Shown here: piece after piece, positions 52,071 to 64,000 of the stretch
How positions within the stretch are numbered: position 1 is the stretch's first letter
How the letters are laid out: the number at the start of each line of letters is the position of its first letter
Assembly: GCA_013399115.1 (NCBI GenBank)
Contig: VXAA01006474.1
Span: 453,173 to 517,172 of the forward strand
Length of the DNA stretch: 64,000 bases
Direction: 5' to 3'
Origin: Anseranas semipalmata
Taxonomy: Eukaryota > Chordata > Aves > Anseriformes > Anseranatidae
Notes under the pieces: generated by a model
Database searches by the model: none
The model's input: the letters and a program-made list of their open reading frames with translations, nothing else
Told to the model about the DNA's origin: nothing
Made by a program: the position numbers and the translations under genes

Positions 52071-55000
52071 CAATGAAGCTCCACCACTTTACATTAGCTG
52101 CAGAATATATCCATGGTTTTTAAACCCAACTTTCATCATACTGAGGCTTGTTTTTCATAGAACATGAAGACTAGTAATGTCTAGGATCCGGGCTGTTTCA
52201 AACAACTTCAATTTACAGATTTTCAAATTACTGTATATTAATTTCCACTAACCACAATTTGACTAAAACTAAACATGTTGTCTGCTTTACTTTTTACTTG
52301 TTAACAATAAAATAACCGCTTTTAAATGTACTAAATGGTATTCAAATTGACTTCTTAGTCTGCAGTGAGACTGAAGTAAGTGTGAAGTCCAAACATTTTC
52401 TGAAGGACATATAATTAAATTTTAGGAAACAAAGTTTGCTTTGAGTAACACAACAGATTCAAAATAGAGCCTCTTTTTTGAAGTCATCTGGCTATATCAA
52501 AGGGTTAAGTTAAGCAGGAAAATAAATTGTTGACGTATGACTAGATAACATGAGACTCAGTAATAAAAAATGCAAGTCCGTCTTCTGCTGTTTCTCTTCC
52601 AGATTAATGAAAGTTTTATGTTTGGTATTAAGTTGTGTCTTGATCTGTTTGGTTACTGCTGTCAGGCTACTCCTTCCACCCCCAGATGTTGGAATTCAGG
52701 ACCAAGATCGCTGTTTTTACTAGAGGAACTATAACAACAACACTTTTGCTTACACAGGGATGGATGGGAGTCTGCCACAGAACATCCAGGTTGGAGTTTG
52801 GGCATGGAACTGAAGTGCCCAGGCTAAAGGCAAGTGAAAAACAGTCTGAAAATACTGCTACTTCTCAAAATCTGGTTTTATGAAATTGGAAGGACATAAA
52901 CAGGAAGGTCCCCCCTTCCCACCCCCTTTTTTCCAAGAAAAATTAGTGTTTTCTGTCTTGTTTACAAACTGGGATTTCAAAATAGAAACCATACAGTACA
53001 TTTTCTACTTCACTTTCACACATTTGAGTCTTTATTTATGGACATCACGTTAACATAGGAAGGAGGCAAGAATGTTGCTAGCATTAAAAAAGGAAATCTA
53101 CCCACCAAATCAACTTTCTATTGTATTTGGCCTCCCTGCCTTTGTAGAAATTTCCATTCCAGATATCTAGAAAGTAATGAGAGACAGCAAGCATTCACAC
53201 TGGATTTTTTATACATCTTTTTAAGTAGGAGGAGTAGCAGAGATTATTCTAAAAGCTCACTGAAGGCACTCTGTTGCTGACAGTGCAGTTTCAGCAGGTG
53301 ATGTATAAACCAGGCCACACACATCCATGTGCTAACCAACTCTCTCATACTAACTCTGCAGAGCCTTTTATTCTTGAGTTGCTGCTGTTGTGCCTCCTCC
53401 CTGATTTGTAACCTGGACAGAGCTCTTGATGCTGGGGTCCTAAGGAAATCTGTACCTAACATGGGCCTTTGCAATAAAAAGTAACACACACAGAGTCAAA
53501 GGGCAGTAATTAGGTGCTGTGTCCCCAGCTGCTCATGGTAAAGTAACCGGCTGCCAGGAGTTACAAGGCTAAGCCAGAGAAGATAAAAGTTAGTTACTGC
53601 TACTGCCTAATAGAAATACTCCCAAGTAAAAGCGGTATGGAAAAACTTCTGATTTGTGACCTATGTCTTCCATTTCCTCATGTTACCACTATACTAGCTA
53701 CAGTATACTCCCCATTACTTAGCCACACAATGATATTTCAGTTTTCTTTGTATCTAGCTTGTGTATACTCTACTGTTAGGTCATGGCTTGTCACTGCTGC
53801 AATCTGTTTCAGCCCCTTAGGACTCAGAAGAACCTGATTCAGACCTGCAGTGACTACAGCCCCCAGTGACCTGCCTCTCACCTCGCTATATCACTGGCAA
53901 CTCTGTGTTGCCTGTGTAGAAATTGTACAATCCTGTGTTTGCCATGGTCCCTGTATTTTGTTCTCTGCCTACTGTTTTCTTATAGCAAGACTTGCAACTC
54001 TTGGAATCATCTGCAAGTTCAGGATTATTTTAGCTGTCTGGTGACAGTGCTTTTTGCACTCTCTTTGTAATGCTCACACTTGTAACTGACAAAATCTATC
54101 ACTTTTATGCCCCAAATTCCAAGAGAAGGAAAACTTGAATACAGCCTGGCAGATATGGAATCATGGGCAACTTTGCTCCTTGTAGAGATGTGAATCAGTT
54201 TACAAACCTCAGGCAATTAGGGTCTATATTCAGAATGAGTAACAGATAATTAGGTAATTCCAAAATAGTATGTTACTGCATCTTTTCCAAGGAAAACCCA
54301 AATTGTAAATATTTCTCAGTTAATGATTTTGGATTAAAAAAAACAAAAAACAAAACAAAAAAACAGCTAACATTCAAGCCAGCTACAAACTACATCTCCT
54401 GTCTTGAAATCTAGGTAAATGGAACAGATACAAGTGAAATCTTAGAACTTAACAGATATGATAATATTTGAATTATTTTACAGCAAATTACTCAATCTCT
54501 GCCCTCAAAACAAACCACAATTATAAATACCATGTTTTGTATTATGAAGTATTTAAATCCTGTTAGCCAGCTAAAACCAAGAAAAAAATGTGCACCAAAG
54601 CTTTAAGGATATGGAGCCAACACTTTTGGACGATAACATCCTCATTAAAAAATAAGGATACATCAAAACTCTTGAGTTAAAAGGTTAAGTGTTAGTCTCT
54701 GTGTAGTTGATAAATGTTGAGCTAATCTAATCAATGGTTGTAAGAGGCAATGCCATCAGCTAGCTGCCCTGACCTATGCTTCTAGTTTTCACAAAAGTAA
54801 GATTTAAGAAAGATGTCAACTCCAGGCCTTTGACCTAGCAAGGACCTTGTTCGTGCCAGCCTGGTGTTCTGCTAAACAGACTGAGAACTTTCAGCTCAAA
54901 TCAGTAACATGTGCACTTCACTAATGCAACACATGGCTTGGAAATTAAAATGCAACGTGATCGAGTGCTTTAGGATATTTTAGCAGTTAAGAATGCAGTG

Positions 55001-58000
55001 GAGGGGGGGAGGAGGGGAAGATTGTTTCTGTGTTTTGTTTGGGGAAGGGGAAAAGGACAAATTCGATTGTATTGTTTTTCTTCAAAAAGGTGGGGAAAAC
55101 AAAAATTCAGTTAATTATTTCATGGATGACTGACCTAGGGGAAATAAGGAGGTTGTATGTTTCTTTATGACATGTGCCACTTATTAGATAAGTAGGTTTT
55201 ACTACTTCCAATTGAGCTAAGTTAAAACTAATTAGAAGGCTGTTAAATTACAATCTAAATACAATAAAATCCAATAAAAATAGCAAATGGCATTTTGGTC
55301 ATCAATAATATTCCTAATGCAATTGATTATTACCAGTATGTCATGTACTGATTATTTCCAATTATTAGAGTAACAAGCTTTGCCAGCTGCTGGAATGACA
55401 GTTTAGCCCTCCACCCATGAACTAGAATAGACTTTTTACTTACACCATCATTTAATCAGATTAATTTATTTCTTGCCGTCTTTTACTGATACTTAGCTTA
55501 CATGTGACTCTAGATAATATATATGAATCTGGACTCTGTATAAATCAAAAGACATCTATCCTTTTTTGTTATTATGGAAGAGCAGGTGTACAGTAAAACT
55601 GATAGAGAGACATAGTGATCCAGTTACTAATTACTACCAGCATCTCAGGTCAGTGCTGAGATTTTACATTTGATAGCAAAACGATGCTTGTAATGCACAT
55701 GCAGATTTTCATATACTAAGGAGGAGAATAATATGAAAAAAAATCACTATTTTACAATTATGCACTAACAATATATGCTTCTACATATATACATTTCTTC
55801 CATCTCAATTAGCTATGAAATAATTAGCTAACTGGTGTTTTTGACATACCTATGTTTATCAATTGCATCTCCAGTTTTTAGACTTACTTACACAGAAACT
55901 TTAGTAAAAAACTACTCAACTTGGATAAGCCAAAGATGACAATGCTAGGTTAAAGAAAGTAAAAAGAGGAAATAGAAAATTTAAACCATCTCCTTCCACT
56001 AAAAAGACACTTTTTCTTATTCACGCACAAAAAATGCTAACTTGATGTCCATCACCCACTGGATGTCCAAACAGAAAAACTGACTTTTGTTGTTGTTTTC
56101 TTTCCCTGTGTCTGGAAGATGCTTCTCCTGATTTTACAGTGTCAGTGTCTATTAACTTCATGGTCGACCTATTTCCTTAGTTTTTAGAGAAAGGAAAGAA
56201 CATGTTGAGAAAGCAAATGAAAGTTATTATACTTATTGGAATAGATGGTTGAAAGGATATTAAGACTACATATTGGGCAAGTGCAGTTCATGTCATTTGA
56301 ATTTATTTTGCAATTAAAGTTGTTAGTGAAAACATACAAAGCATTAGATATATGTAACTTAATCATATCTAAATATATTTACTTCTTCTCTGTGTAAAGC
56401 TACTTACATTTCTACCTACATACTACCCCAGATTTTTCATCACTTATTTATACCTGCTAATGACACAGGCAATGACCGCTTCCTTGTAATAAAGTAAATA
56501 CATTGCAGGAATTTGGAATGAGCAGTTAGCATTACACAGTATAAAAAGTCTTAAACATCTTTCTTCATACAAGGGAGCTCTGCATTTAGGAACTGAACAC
56601 GGTATTGTACTTCTGCAAAAACATTTCCTTCTATGATTTAATAAAGAAATAGAAAAGAGCAGAACATTTTCTTAATGGCTGTGAACTTAACAAAAAAAAT
56701 CTGATTTAGTAGCCATCATAACTATAATCTGTTGTTATTCACTGTAATTTCATTAATTCTAAGTAATGGACATAGTATAGGTGGAAAGGATTTTATATTT
56801 AAAGAATGTTTAGGCAAATGCAGAATTATGATGTACACATCCCCTAGACCCATGTGGCAGTACCTGCTGAAATAGAAATATAATAGATACACAAAGACCT
56901 ATTTGCAGTTTTGGTATGAATGGTTCTGTTCTGCATTTCTATTCCAGGGGTACTCAGTGCAGGAACTGAGACTGTCATTGGCTGTATTGGTTATACTTCA
57001 GTCAGACAGAGAGAAATTCAAAAATCAGATGTGTACTAATTCCTGCATACCTCTAAATGAAAAAAAATAAAAATGTAAAATTCCATATTAGATTTTCTGC
57101 ACTGATTTCATGTCACATTTTGGAATATGCTAACAGTAGACCTATGCAGCATTATATAATGACAATATTTATGAAAAAGTCATAAGTACATAGAGCAATA
57201 CAGAAACTTGGCAAGTATTCAAAGGTCTGGTAACGGAAAATAGCCTCCATTACTTCAGTCGGATTAGATGCAGAACTTTGACATATCTATTTAATATCTT
57301 TCAGAGTTTACTCAACTTTTTCCTTTTTATAAATGTGAATAGATTCACTTTTTTTGAAGAGTAAAATTACTGAATGCAAGTTTCTAAAAAAAAAACATTT
57401 AGTTCAGTCTAGATACATTTATAAATAATGTCTTTGTTGTATTTTTTTTAAGCCTATGTTTTTTTTTATAAATATTTAGTGAAATTAATCCACTACATAA
57501 GGAAATATTCTTCTATTTCCTCAAGCAGAACTACATTGTCCTCATTCCTCCCAAAATAGATGCTTCTTGCCACAAGGCACAACTTCTGTCAGTCCTCCAA
57601 AGCTCTAATATCTTCTGCAATAAATAAAATAGGCATTTGCCTTGGGAAAAAAAAAAAAAAAAGGAAGAAATCATCTTCTTCGAAGACCTGTACTAAATGT
57701 GATAAAAAGACCAAAACTATCTCCTAAATCAAACTTAGTAATGAAATCTCTTACTGAAAGAAAGATGTAAAAGTTACTACAAGGGACAATTTCCAACCAG
57801 CATCATTAGAAGACTGAGGTATGTCCACCACATTGGGAAGCAACCTCCCAAACTCATGGTGCCATTGAAAGACTACCCATTTAAAGATACTTTTAAACTA
57901 AGAAACTTTAGACATATTTCTTTCAAAGAAAACCATTTTCTTAAACACTGAACAGTTTGTTTTGATTCTCTTCTTCATCTTTCTTTATGGTGTTAATTTT

Positions 58001-58675
58001 TTTTTTAAGTTTTTGTTTCTCAAACCATAGGTCACAAAATGGAAAAGGATATAGTAACAAATTATGTTTTATCCACTGGAAAAATACAGCTTCCAAACAA
58101 AACAGTGGGCTTTAAGATAACACCCAGGATTCATATAGCATGAATTACAATGACTGTGGGCCAAGCCTGCCTTTCCACTGCTGGGTTTGAATTTGTCCAT
58201 ATATTGCTATGAGTTTATTACGTCTATCATTTTTACATTTGCTATTTACAAATAATTTTGTATTTAGTAATTAATCAAATTTTTGTTTAACTTAAATATG
58301 TCAAGAAAGGAAAGAAAGAAACGTAGTTGGAATTTCAACCATTTGGATGCCACTGTTGAGTTTAGCAGGAGTCATACAGCTGGACCGCAGACAGCACAGA
58401 GTGAAAATAGACTATATCGGTTTCTCGTTTTGATCAAGGTCTGGATAACAATATTTAAGCACCAAAGCACATTAGGGCATATGGAGGTAGGGAGGGAAGA
58501 AAAGGAGGTGATAAAAAACAACCCTCACCCTAAGATCTCTTGGAAAGCTGAGATGAGATAAGACGAGCTAATAAGGTCAGTGGAAGTATTAAAGGCAGTT
58601 ACTAGCAATGAAACAATTATATGCATGAACGACATTGAAGCAATCCACAGTGACAGCTGCACCAAAGACCCTGAT

Positions 58676-58728
58676 GGAGCAGATTCTGCCCCATTCACAC
58701 CCTTGTGATTCCACCAGTAATGAAGGAA
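58676..58728 (+). repeat. Probable fragment of an ancient palindromic amniote repeat
   Basis: ggagcagattctgcccc, then ttcacaccc and gtgattcca, resembles one arm of the palindromic repeat also suspected at 12161-12420, where a cagattctg terminus precedes a ttacacc...gtaaatcca core. Only one arm is visible. The match is from memory, and no family name is given. Confidence 0.4.
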
Positions 58729-59062
58729 GAATACGGCCAAAAGACAGCATGTTGAAGCAATTCTTCGTCTCATTGTTCAAACAACCCTAATCTTGTAGTG
58801 TTCTAAAGAGACTTGAATGTGAACACCTCAAAAGCTCTCTTTCAAATAAAAAAAAAAAGGAAGATTTTGCATTATTCAGAGGAGAAGAGACCTGGTGCCA
58901 CTTTACCATATGTTGATAATTTCTTTAGTCTTGCTAGAAAAACATCTTAGAAAATAACTGGTAGAATATTTGGCAAACTTTGATGAACATGTGCAGGACA
59001 GGCAACCAGAATAAAGGAGATTCAGGTGTGGACATACCATGTTTAAACGATCACCTCGTATT

Positions 59063-59082
59063 TTGTTGTTGTTGTTGTTGTG
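59063..59082. repeat. (TTG)n microsatellite
   Basis: Six TTG units lie in a stop-free stretch. The nearby 77-codon plus frame (59039-59272) translates them as a leucine run and is not supported as a gene. Confidence 0.9.
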
Positions 59083-60539
59083 GAGAGGGAAAACTACATT
59101 TATAACCTCTGACTCAATGGCCCATTTTGCAGAAAAACAAGCTCCTTCAATTTACCAAGATACTTCCTTGACAAAATCACTACAACACCAGAAATACAAG
59201 ACAGTTTTGAATTGTTCAGGAATCAAGGGCCAAGTTCTCGGATGGCCTAAATTAAGATTCCTTCAAATCTGAGTGATGAGACTCACAAAGTAAGAGCATA
59301 ACTCTGGAAAAAAATGAGGAAAGGGTGATTGATGGGGGTTGTGTGGGGGAGCAGGATTCATGTCAACAAAGCAGTCTTACTTTTTAAATATGGCACAAGA
59401 AAGTTTCTATTCTAAGACTGCTACGTTATACATTTAAATGACTGAGAAGGGGGAAGAAAATGTTTATGTAACTAAATTTACTAAGACCAGGTCAAGAAAT
59501 GTGTTGGTCATGCAATGAGACATCTTGAAACACTTATTAAAAAAGCTAGAATCTACACAGTTCTCAAACAAACAGTTGCTGCACTAGATTTAAAATGTGC
59601 AAGAAACAGTTGGTAAAATGAAAGAATCAGACCATAAGTAAAACATTAAAATGAATATATTCAATCTTACTTTCTAAGAAAACAATCTCCACCAAAAAGG
59701 ACAAGTTGATACTTCTAACTAAATCTGCGCTCAATCCATAAACACTTTTAAGGAATTCAGGACTCTGTGTCAGGAATTCAGAAGGCAGAGTGCAGCACTG
59801 AATTGATGCTTTAATCATAGGTTGGCTTTTTATCTCAATGCAAATAAACAGGTAAGAACCAGATACAAAAAAACTAACAGACTCCTGAAGCCACAGATAA
59901 AAAGAACTACTAACAGTGGGATACAGAGCTGGTATTTAATTCTGGAAGTTTTTTTTTTTTTAAATCCTTAAGAACATCTTCTGCTGAGCACTCAAAAAAA
60001 ATCACAAATTCTCCTTTTGTGTCAACTGTTAGAGTGTCTCAATAGATGTCATAACTGTAGGACTGGAATACATTTCAAGAGCAAGCAGCAGGAAATGAAC
60101 CTTAGGAAATTTTAACTATGTACAGTAGGGTGAAAGGATAGGAACAGGGTGTTATGTTTTATTAGTTTTGTTCGTGAGAAATAAAGTACTTCACTTACCC
60201 ATAAAAAGGGTGCAGGCCAAAATCATAAAGAACATGTTAACACCGCTAGCTTGTAATGGATGCAATCACACTATTACTATCTAAATTTTTGTTTATTTTT
60301 CAACAGATTGGTGTCTGCAAATCATGCTGTCTTACACTGCCGTTCCTCTGTAACCTTAACCATTATTCCTACTGTGTAAAGTGAAGCACAAATTTAAGGT
60401 GACAAAGCACCAGTTGGCTGATGTGAAGTATGCTACGAAAGCAGAAACCTCTGAAAGCTTCACAGCCATTATGAAATAACTGACCTATATGAAACTGCTA
60501 CCATGGTTCACAAATTTATTGTCAGGTTCCAGCCTCTAG

Positions 60540-61330
60540 CTGTTCTCTGATTGTTCTAAATACTTGACAAACTGAAGCCTTTTCACTTTCAGTTGAAATT
60601 GCCTCATCTCCCTGTCAGAGCGCCATGGGGGACTCCATTACTTTTCTGACTTCTTTCCCCTACTGACAAGTCATTTAGCTGGCTTCTTGTTGTGAAGGCT
60701 GTCCATGTCAAATTAGCCAGGGCCCCTATTGTCCTTATTACCACTCGAAAAGCCATCATGAGTAATGCTACGGGGTCCCTCAGTTGTCATCATTTGTCAG
60801 AAAGAAAGGGAGTGTGGTTACATATAGCTGACAGGTAATTTCAGTGTCTACAATTACCCCAATTAGTCTTGTCATAAACAATTCGATAAATGCACACCAA
60901 TACAAACAGATAAACACACCAAGGTTTCTCACTATTAATGTCATGTAATGGATAAATCAGTGATATAATGCTGTATTTTATTTATTTCTTTAAACTATCC
61001 TCAGCTGCAAGCTGGCAGTTGCTACCTGGTCAGCACAAATTGTACTATCTACTTTCATTAGCTCATCACCATAAGAGAATATGAAAGGCTGTGACAAAAT
61101 TCATTTAGAGAGAGCGCGAAAGAGCAGATTGCCTAAAGCAGGTGTTATAACAAAGATAAAACAAAGGTTTTCTTTTGTCAGTTCAGTGCCGCAACGAGCT
61201 GTAAAGGAGACTATTTTGTCCTTAAAAACAAACATAAAATATGAGAGAGGCAGAACGAGAAAGCATTGAAATACATTCCTTCTGAAATTAAGAACGCTTG
61301 TTTTGCACCACATTCCAAGTCAATCAGCAG
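60540..61330. promoter_or_regulatory. Candidate conserved intronic enhancer
   Basis: Nearly 800 bases without simple repeats and with balanced composition. CTGTCA lies at 60612-60617 and TGACAG at 60829-60834, the latter running into a gtaatt homeodomain core. Many further cores follow (caattacccc, aattag, attaat). Stretches such as 60700-60790 and 61090-61270 have the dense, non-repetitive look of deeply conserved vertebrate elements. The frames at 61081-61313 on both strands are short and unrecognised. A regulatory role for MEIS2 or CDIN1 is an inference from location. Confidence 0.45.
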
Positions 61331-61954
61331 GCGGGTCTTCTAACAATATACATATTAAAGTCTGATTTTCAGGGGGGGTCATAATATTAACCAACCTTTC
61401 CACATAGGTTTCTATTTTTTTTTTTAAATACACCTTGCAACACCATACAGTTCCTGAAATAGCTGCTAATCTTTCCACATAATCTACAACATAATCCCTT
61501 CTGTTCCTACGTAAGAATTATTTGATAATGGATTTAGTAATTTCAACTCACTGGACAGTCAGTAGCACTGTGCTGAAGTCTTTCTGGGCATGGAATATTG
61601 ATAATATTGACTGCTCTTCTAAAACGTCAGGTAGACTTGTTACAAACACAACACTGAAAAAGGTGGCTTTAATAACATCCATATTAGGCACTGAATTATG
61701 AATTGCTAAGCTTATCCTTGTGATCCACGTAAATAAACATTGAAATCTTGACATCTCTAGGGTCCACAGCACCCTGTCTGGTTGCTGACCGCAGGCTTAA
61801 GTGATGGCTGGAAAACCGAACACAGACATGTTGTTGTAGGAAATTGCTTTTGGCAACTATTTGTTCAAACTCAAGATTTTTTTTTAAACCAACACTAAGA
61901 ACCCACCAGAAAAAAAGGACAGGTCTCCCTAATGAGTAATCTATTTTAGCACAG

Positions 61955-62350
61955 TCTTGTCTAGGCATGACAGTTTACTGAGAGGCTTGAAAAACTCGTA
62001 ATTACCAGTGTTACAGGGCAATTAATGTATATTACACTGCACTACTCATGGCAGCAACTGTCATTTTCTCAATAAAAATGAGTACTCTTCAGCTAAAGGT
62101 GACATTAATTGGGACTTTAATGACTATGCAGAGGAGCTGAAGCCAAATATGAACAAAACAGCGATTCAATGAGCGACTTCAGAAACGAGAAAATTGTACT
62201 AAAATGAGATTAATTGCTGTTTAGAAAAAGGAAAGAACCTAAAAAGCTATTAAATTGCAGGGTTTGGGTGCCCGGGTGATGGTTGTGATGTTAATCTTGC
62301 ATTCTCACAGCAGGCAAATATTCACTAAATTCAGAGCCTTTTGACAGCAG
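61955..62350. promoter_or_regulatory. Candidate conserved element with MEIS-type half-sites at both ends
   Basis: TGACAG at 61968, CTGTCA at 62058 and TGACAG at 62342 lie in 380 bases, with homeodomain cores between them (gtaattacc, caattaatg, gattaattgc). No repeat and no coding frame is visible. It is a separate block from the preceding candidate, with about 600 bases of plainer AT-rich sequence between them. Confidence 0.4.
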
Positions 62351-62699
62351 GAAAAATCATGTATGCTTAACTTCAATCCATCAAAAATATATTTCAGCTT
62401 TTATCAGTGTTCTAAATACTTCTGCAATTTCAAAAATTACTGCTCCATTCCTTGGCTGTCATCATGCAAATGCGAACACTGTCAATATTGCTATGAAAAA
62501 TTCCCTGGCTTCAAAAGGCCTACTTCGGTGATAAAGAAAGAAAAACGTGAAGATTAGAATTGCAAAACACACACTACTAATATAACAGAAAGCAACAATA
62601 AGAATTTAATGTTTAAGTTGTGGAAACTGCTAAAATAGAAAATGATGGGGTGTTGTTTTAGTGTGTGTGGGAAAAAAAATCAAAGAATTCCCCCACTCT

Positions 62700-62960
62700 C
62701 CCATAAAATCTTTCAAAGCTTATAACTTTATAGATAATTACTCATTGCAAATAATTAGGACATAATTTTGCAGCTTGACTTCAGGTGATATAATTATTAA
62801 AACTGCTCTGTAGTTTCTAAAAGCCTTTATCCATGCTACTTAATTCTTTAAAGCAATTATATAATTGCTTTTCTTTATAGCCTTTTTAACTGTCATGATG
62901 ACTGTATACATAAAACATTGCACTTAAACTCTGACATATAAGAGGGATAAACATAGCTCT
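62700..62960. promoter_or_regulatory. Possible conserved AT-rich element
   Basis: The stretch is dense in homeodomain cores (gataattactc, aaataattagg, ataattatt, caattatataattg) and has a CTGTCA at 62890-62895 followed by tgatgac. High AT content alone would give many of these cores by chance, so this is weaker than the neighbouring candidates. Confidence 0.25.
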
Positions 62961-63399
62961 GATTCACTTTGAAGTTATATCTCCTGTAACTTCAAATTTT
63001 AAAACAGAAAATCAGCTCAGCCATTCAGGTTAAAAATTGCATATGGAGTATTCACATGTCTTAAGGAGCAACCCCCTCCTCCACTGCTAACCTGCACCAG
63101 TTGCACCCTGGTACAGACTAAAATAGAGCTTATCATTTTTTACGATTTCCTATTCCATAATCTATTCTGTTCATTCTGCATCTTCATAATTAAACATCCA
63201 TCTCAGCTACACTTTAAAAATCTCGAGATGCATTAAAACATGCATCCCCAAGAGCTGCATCTACAAGGCAATACAATAATGATGATGACAATGGGGACAC
63301 TATCTTCTTATCAGCAGGTTTCAAAGACACAATTAGTAACATTATACCTACTAGCACTTCTGGCAGCTAAGTTCAGAAATTCCACAAAATGCAAATAAA

Positions 63400-63640
63400 T
63401 GTATTAAGTACAAAAATCATGGGCAAACAGTTTCAGTTATGAACTTAAACCAATCACTGTGCGCTGAATTGGATCCGCGAATTGTCAATAACATTAATTT
63501 ACCTACATTGCATATAGTACTTGGATGATTAGTCAAGACTGTTCATTAAATAACTATTACTTAAAGCATCTGAAAAATGCATGAGTTAATATTAGCACAC
63601 CAACCTTTAAGTTACACAGACCATTCATGAACTTAATGTA
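63400..63640. promoter_or_regulatory. Possible conserved non-coding element
   Basis: The sequence around ccaatcactgtgcgctgaat and ttggatccgcgaattg includes CpGs that are rare in this AT-rich intron. Homeodomain cores follow (acattaattt, gatgattag). Retained CpGs and a low-repeat texture suggest constraint. Only alignment can confirm it. Confidence 0.3.
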
Positions 63641-64000
63641 TTTAAAATTTGCTGATGCAATATTTTGCATTTAACATCTAGTCTTTTGCAAAGGACAAAC
63701 AAAACAAAGCAACACACAGGCACTTCCGTTTTTTTTGTTCATAGTTTGCATAAGTATATGAAATAACTTTCCTTCAGTTAGTGTTTTGATGTCACCACAA
63801 TTTGGATTGATGAAACCATACTTTGTCAGCTGGTTTACAACACAGTGTAAATATTTCCAGTGAAATAGCTCCAGTAATACTTTTTTTAAAAAGTCTGGAA
63901 TTTGTGTACGCAACACAAGATTTAATTTGTAATATAAAGCTCTGACCATGAATAACAGCCAATCCCAGATGTTATCCCATACATTAACACCTGTGATACT

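Larger units (their letters stand above)
31459..64000 (-). other. Last CDIN1 intron (partial), running off the window
   Basis: On the minus strand everything to the right of 31458 precedes the terminal exon. I looked for codons of the remaining CDIN1 protein, for example the segments around GYDKTPDF, HWIESKASF and FWSYWN on the minus strand, and found none. The intron therefore appears to exceed 32.5 kb. This is long but in keeping with a gene that spans a large region in mammals. A short diverged exon could still have been missed by eye. Apart from the repeats and candidate regulatory stretches listed, the intron shows only AT-rich unique sequence and chance open frames. Confidence 0.65.

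Noticed and set aside
54990..55055. G-rich stretch considered as a second quadruplex
   Set aside because: The G-tracts of at least three are too widely and irregularly spaced to form a standard four-tract motif.
31459..64000. Search for further CDIN1 exons on the minus strand
   Set aside because: Possible codon strings for conserved CDIN1 segments were sought by eye. Near hits such as plus-strand gttccagta near 38656 fail, because the frame runs to a stop and lacks the needed donor.
1..64000. CRISPR arrays, insertion sequences, riboswitches, tRNA or rRNA genes, endogenous retroviral genes
   Set aside because: None was seen. The window is bird nuclear DNA, and no regular spacer-repeat array, tRNA cloverleaf or retroviral domain was recognised.

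Overview
This is nuclear DNA from a bird, most likely galliform-like. It is AT-rich, has no operon-like coding, and is almost entirely non-coding. The bird call rests on a well-preserved CR1 LINE tail on the minus strand (about 23127-23444). This is the dominant avian retroposon. A much older, strongly diverged CR1 copy lies on the plus strand (about 23707-24084). One unassigned base (N) occurs in a C-run at 40809.

Only one coding segment can be defended: the terminal exon of CDIN1 (C15orf41, CDAN1-interacting nuclease 1) on the minus strand, 31323-31458. It begins after a clean polypyrimidine-AG acceptor and ends in TGA. It has no ATG because it is an internal gene piece. From it the layout follows. 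About 1-30 kb is intergenic DNA downstream of CDIN1. About 30.06-31.32 kb is the probable 3' UTR. 31.46-64.0 kb is read as the last CDIN1 intron, because I found no other CDIN1 exon in it. In vertebrates, from general knowledge, CDIN1 lies tail-to-tail with the developmental homeobox gene MEIS2 in a region rich in conserved non-coding elements. No MEIS2 exon is visible here.

Both the intergenic part and the intron contain stretches that read like conserved regulatory DNA. They are low in simple repeat and dense in TAAT homeodomain cores and TGACA/TGACAG (MEIS/TGIF-type) cores. The best are 25.4-26.3 kb, 37.6-38.0 kb and a cluster at 60.5-63.6 kb. These are inferences from sequence texture and need alignment. 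The rest is old repeats, microsatellites, A- and T-runs, small tandem duplications and unremarkable unique sequence. I saw no structural RNA gene, no endogenous retrovirus, no intact transposon and no evidence of a novel multi-gene system.
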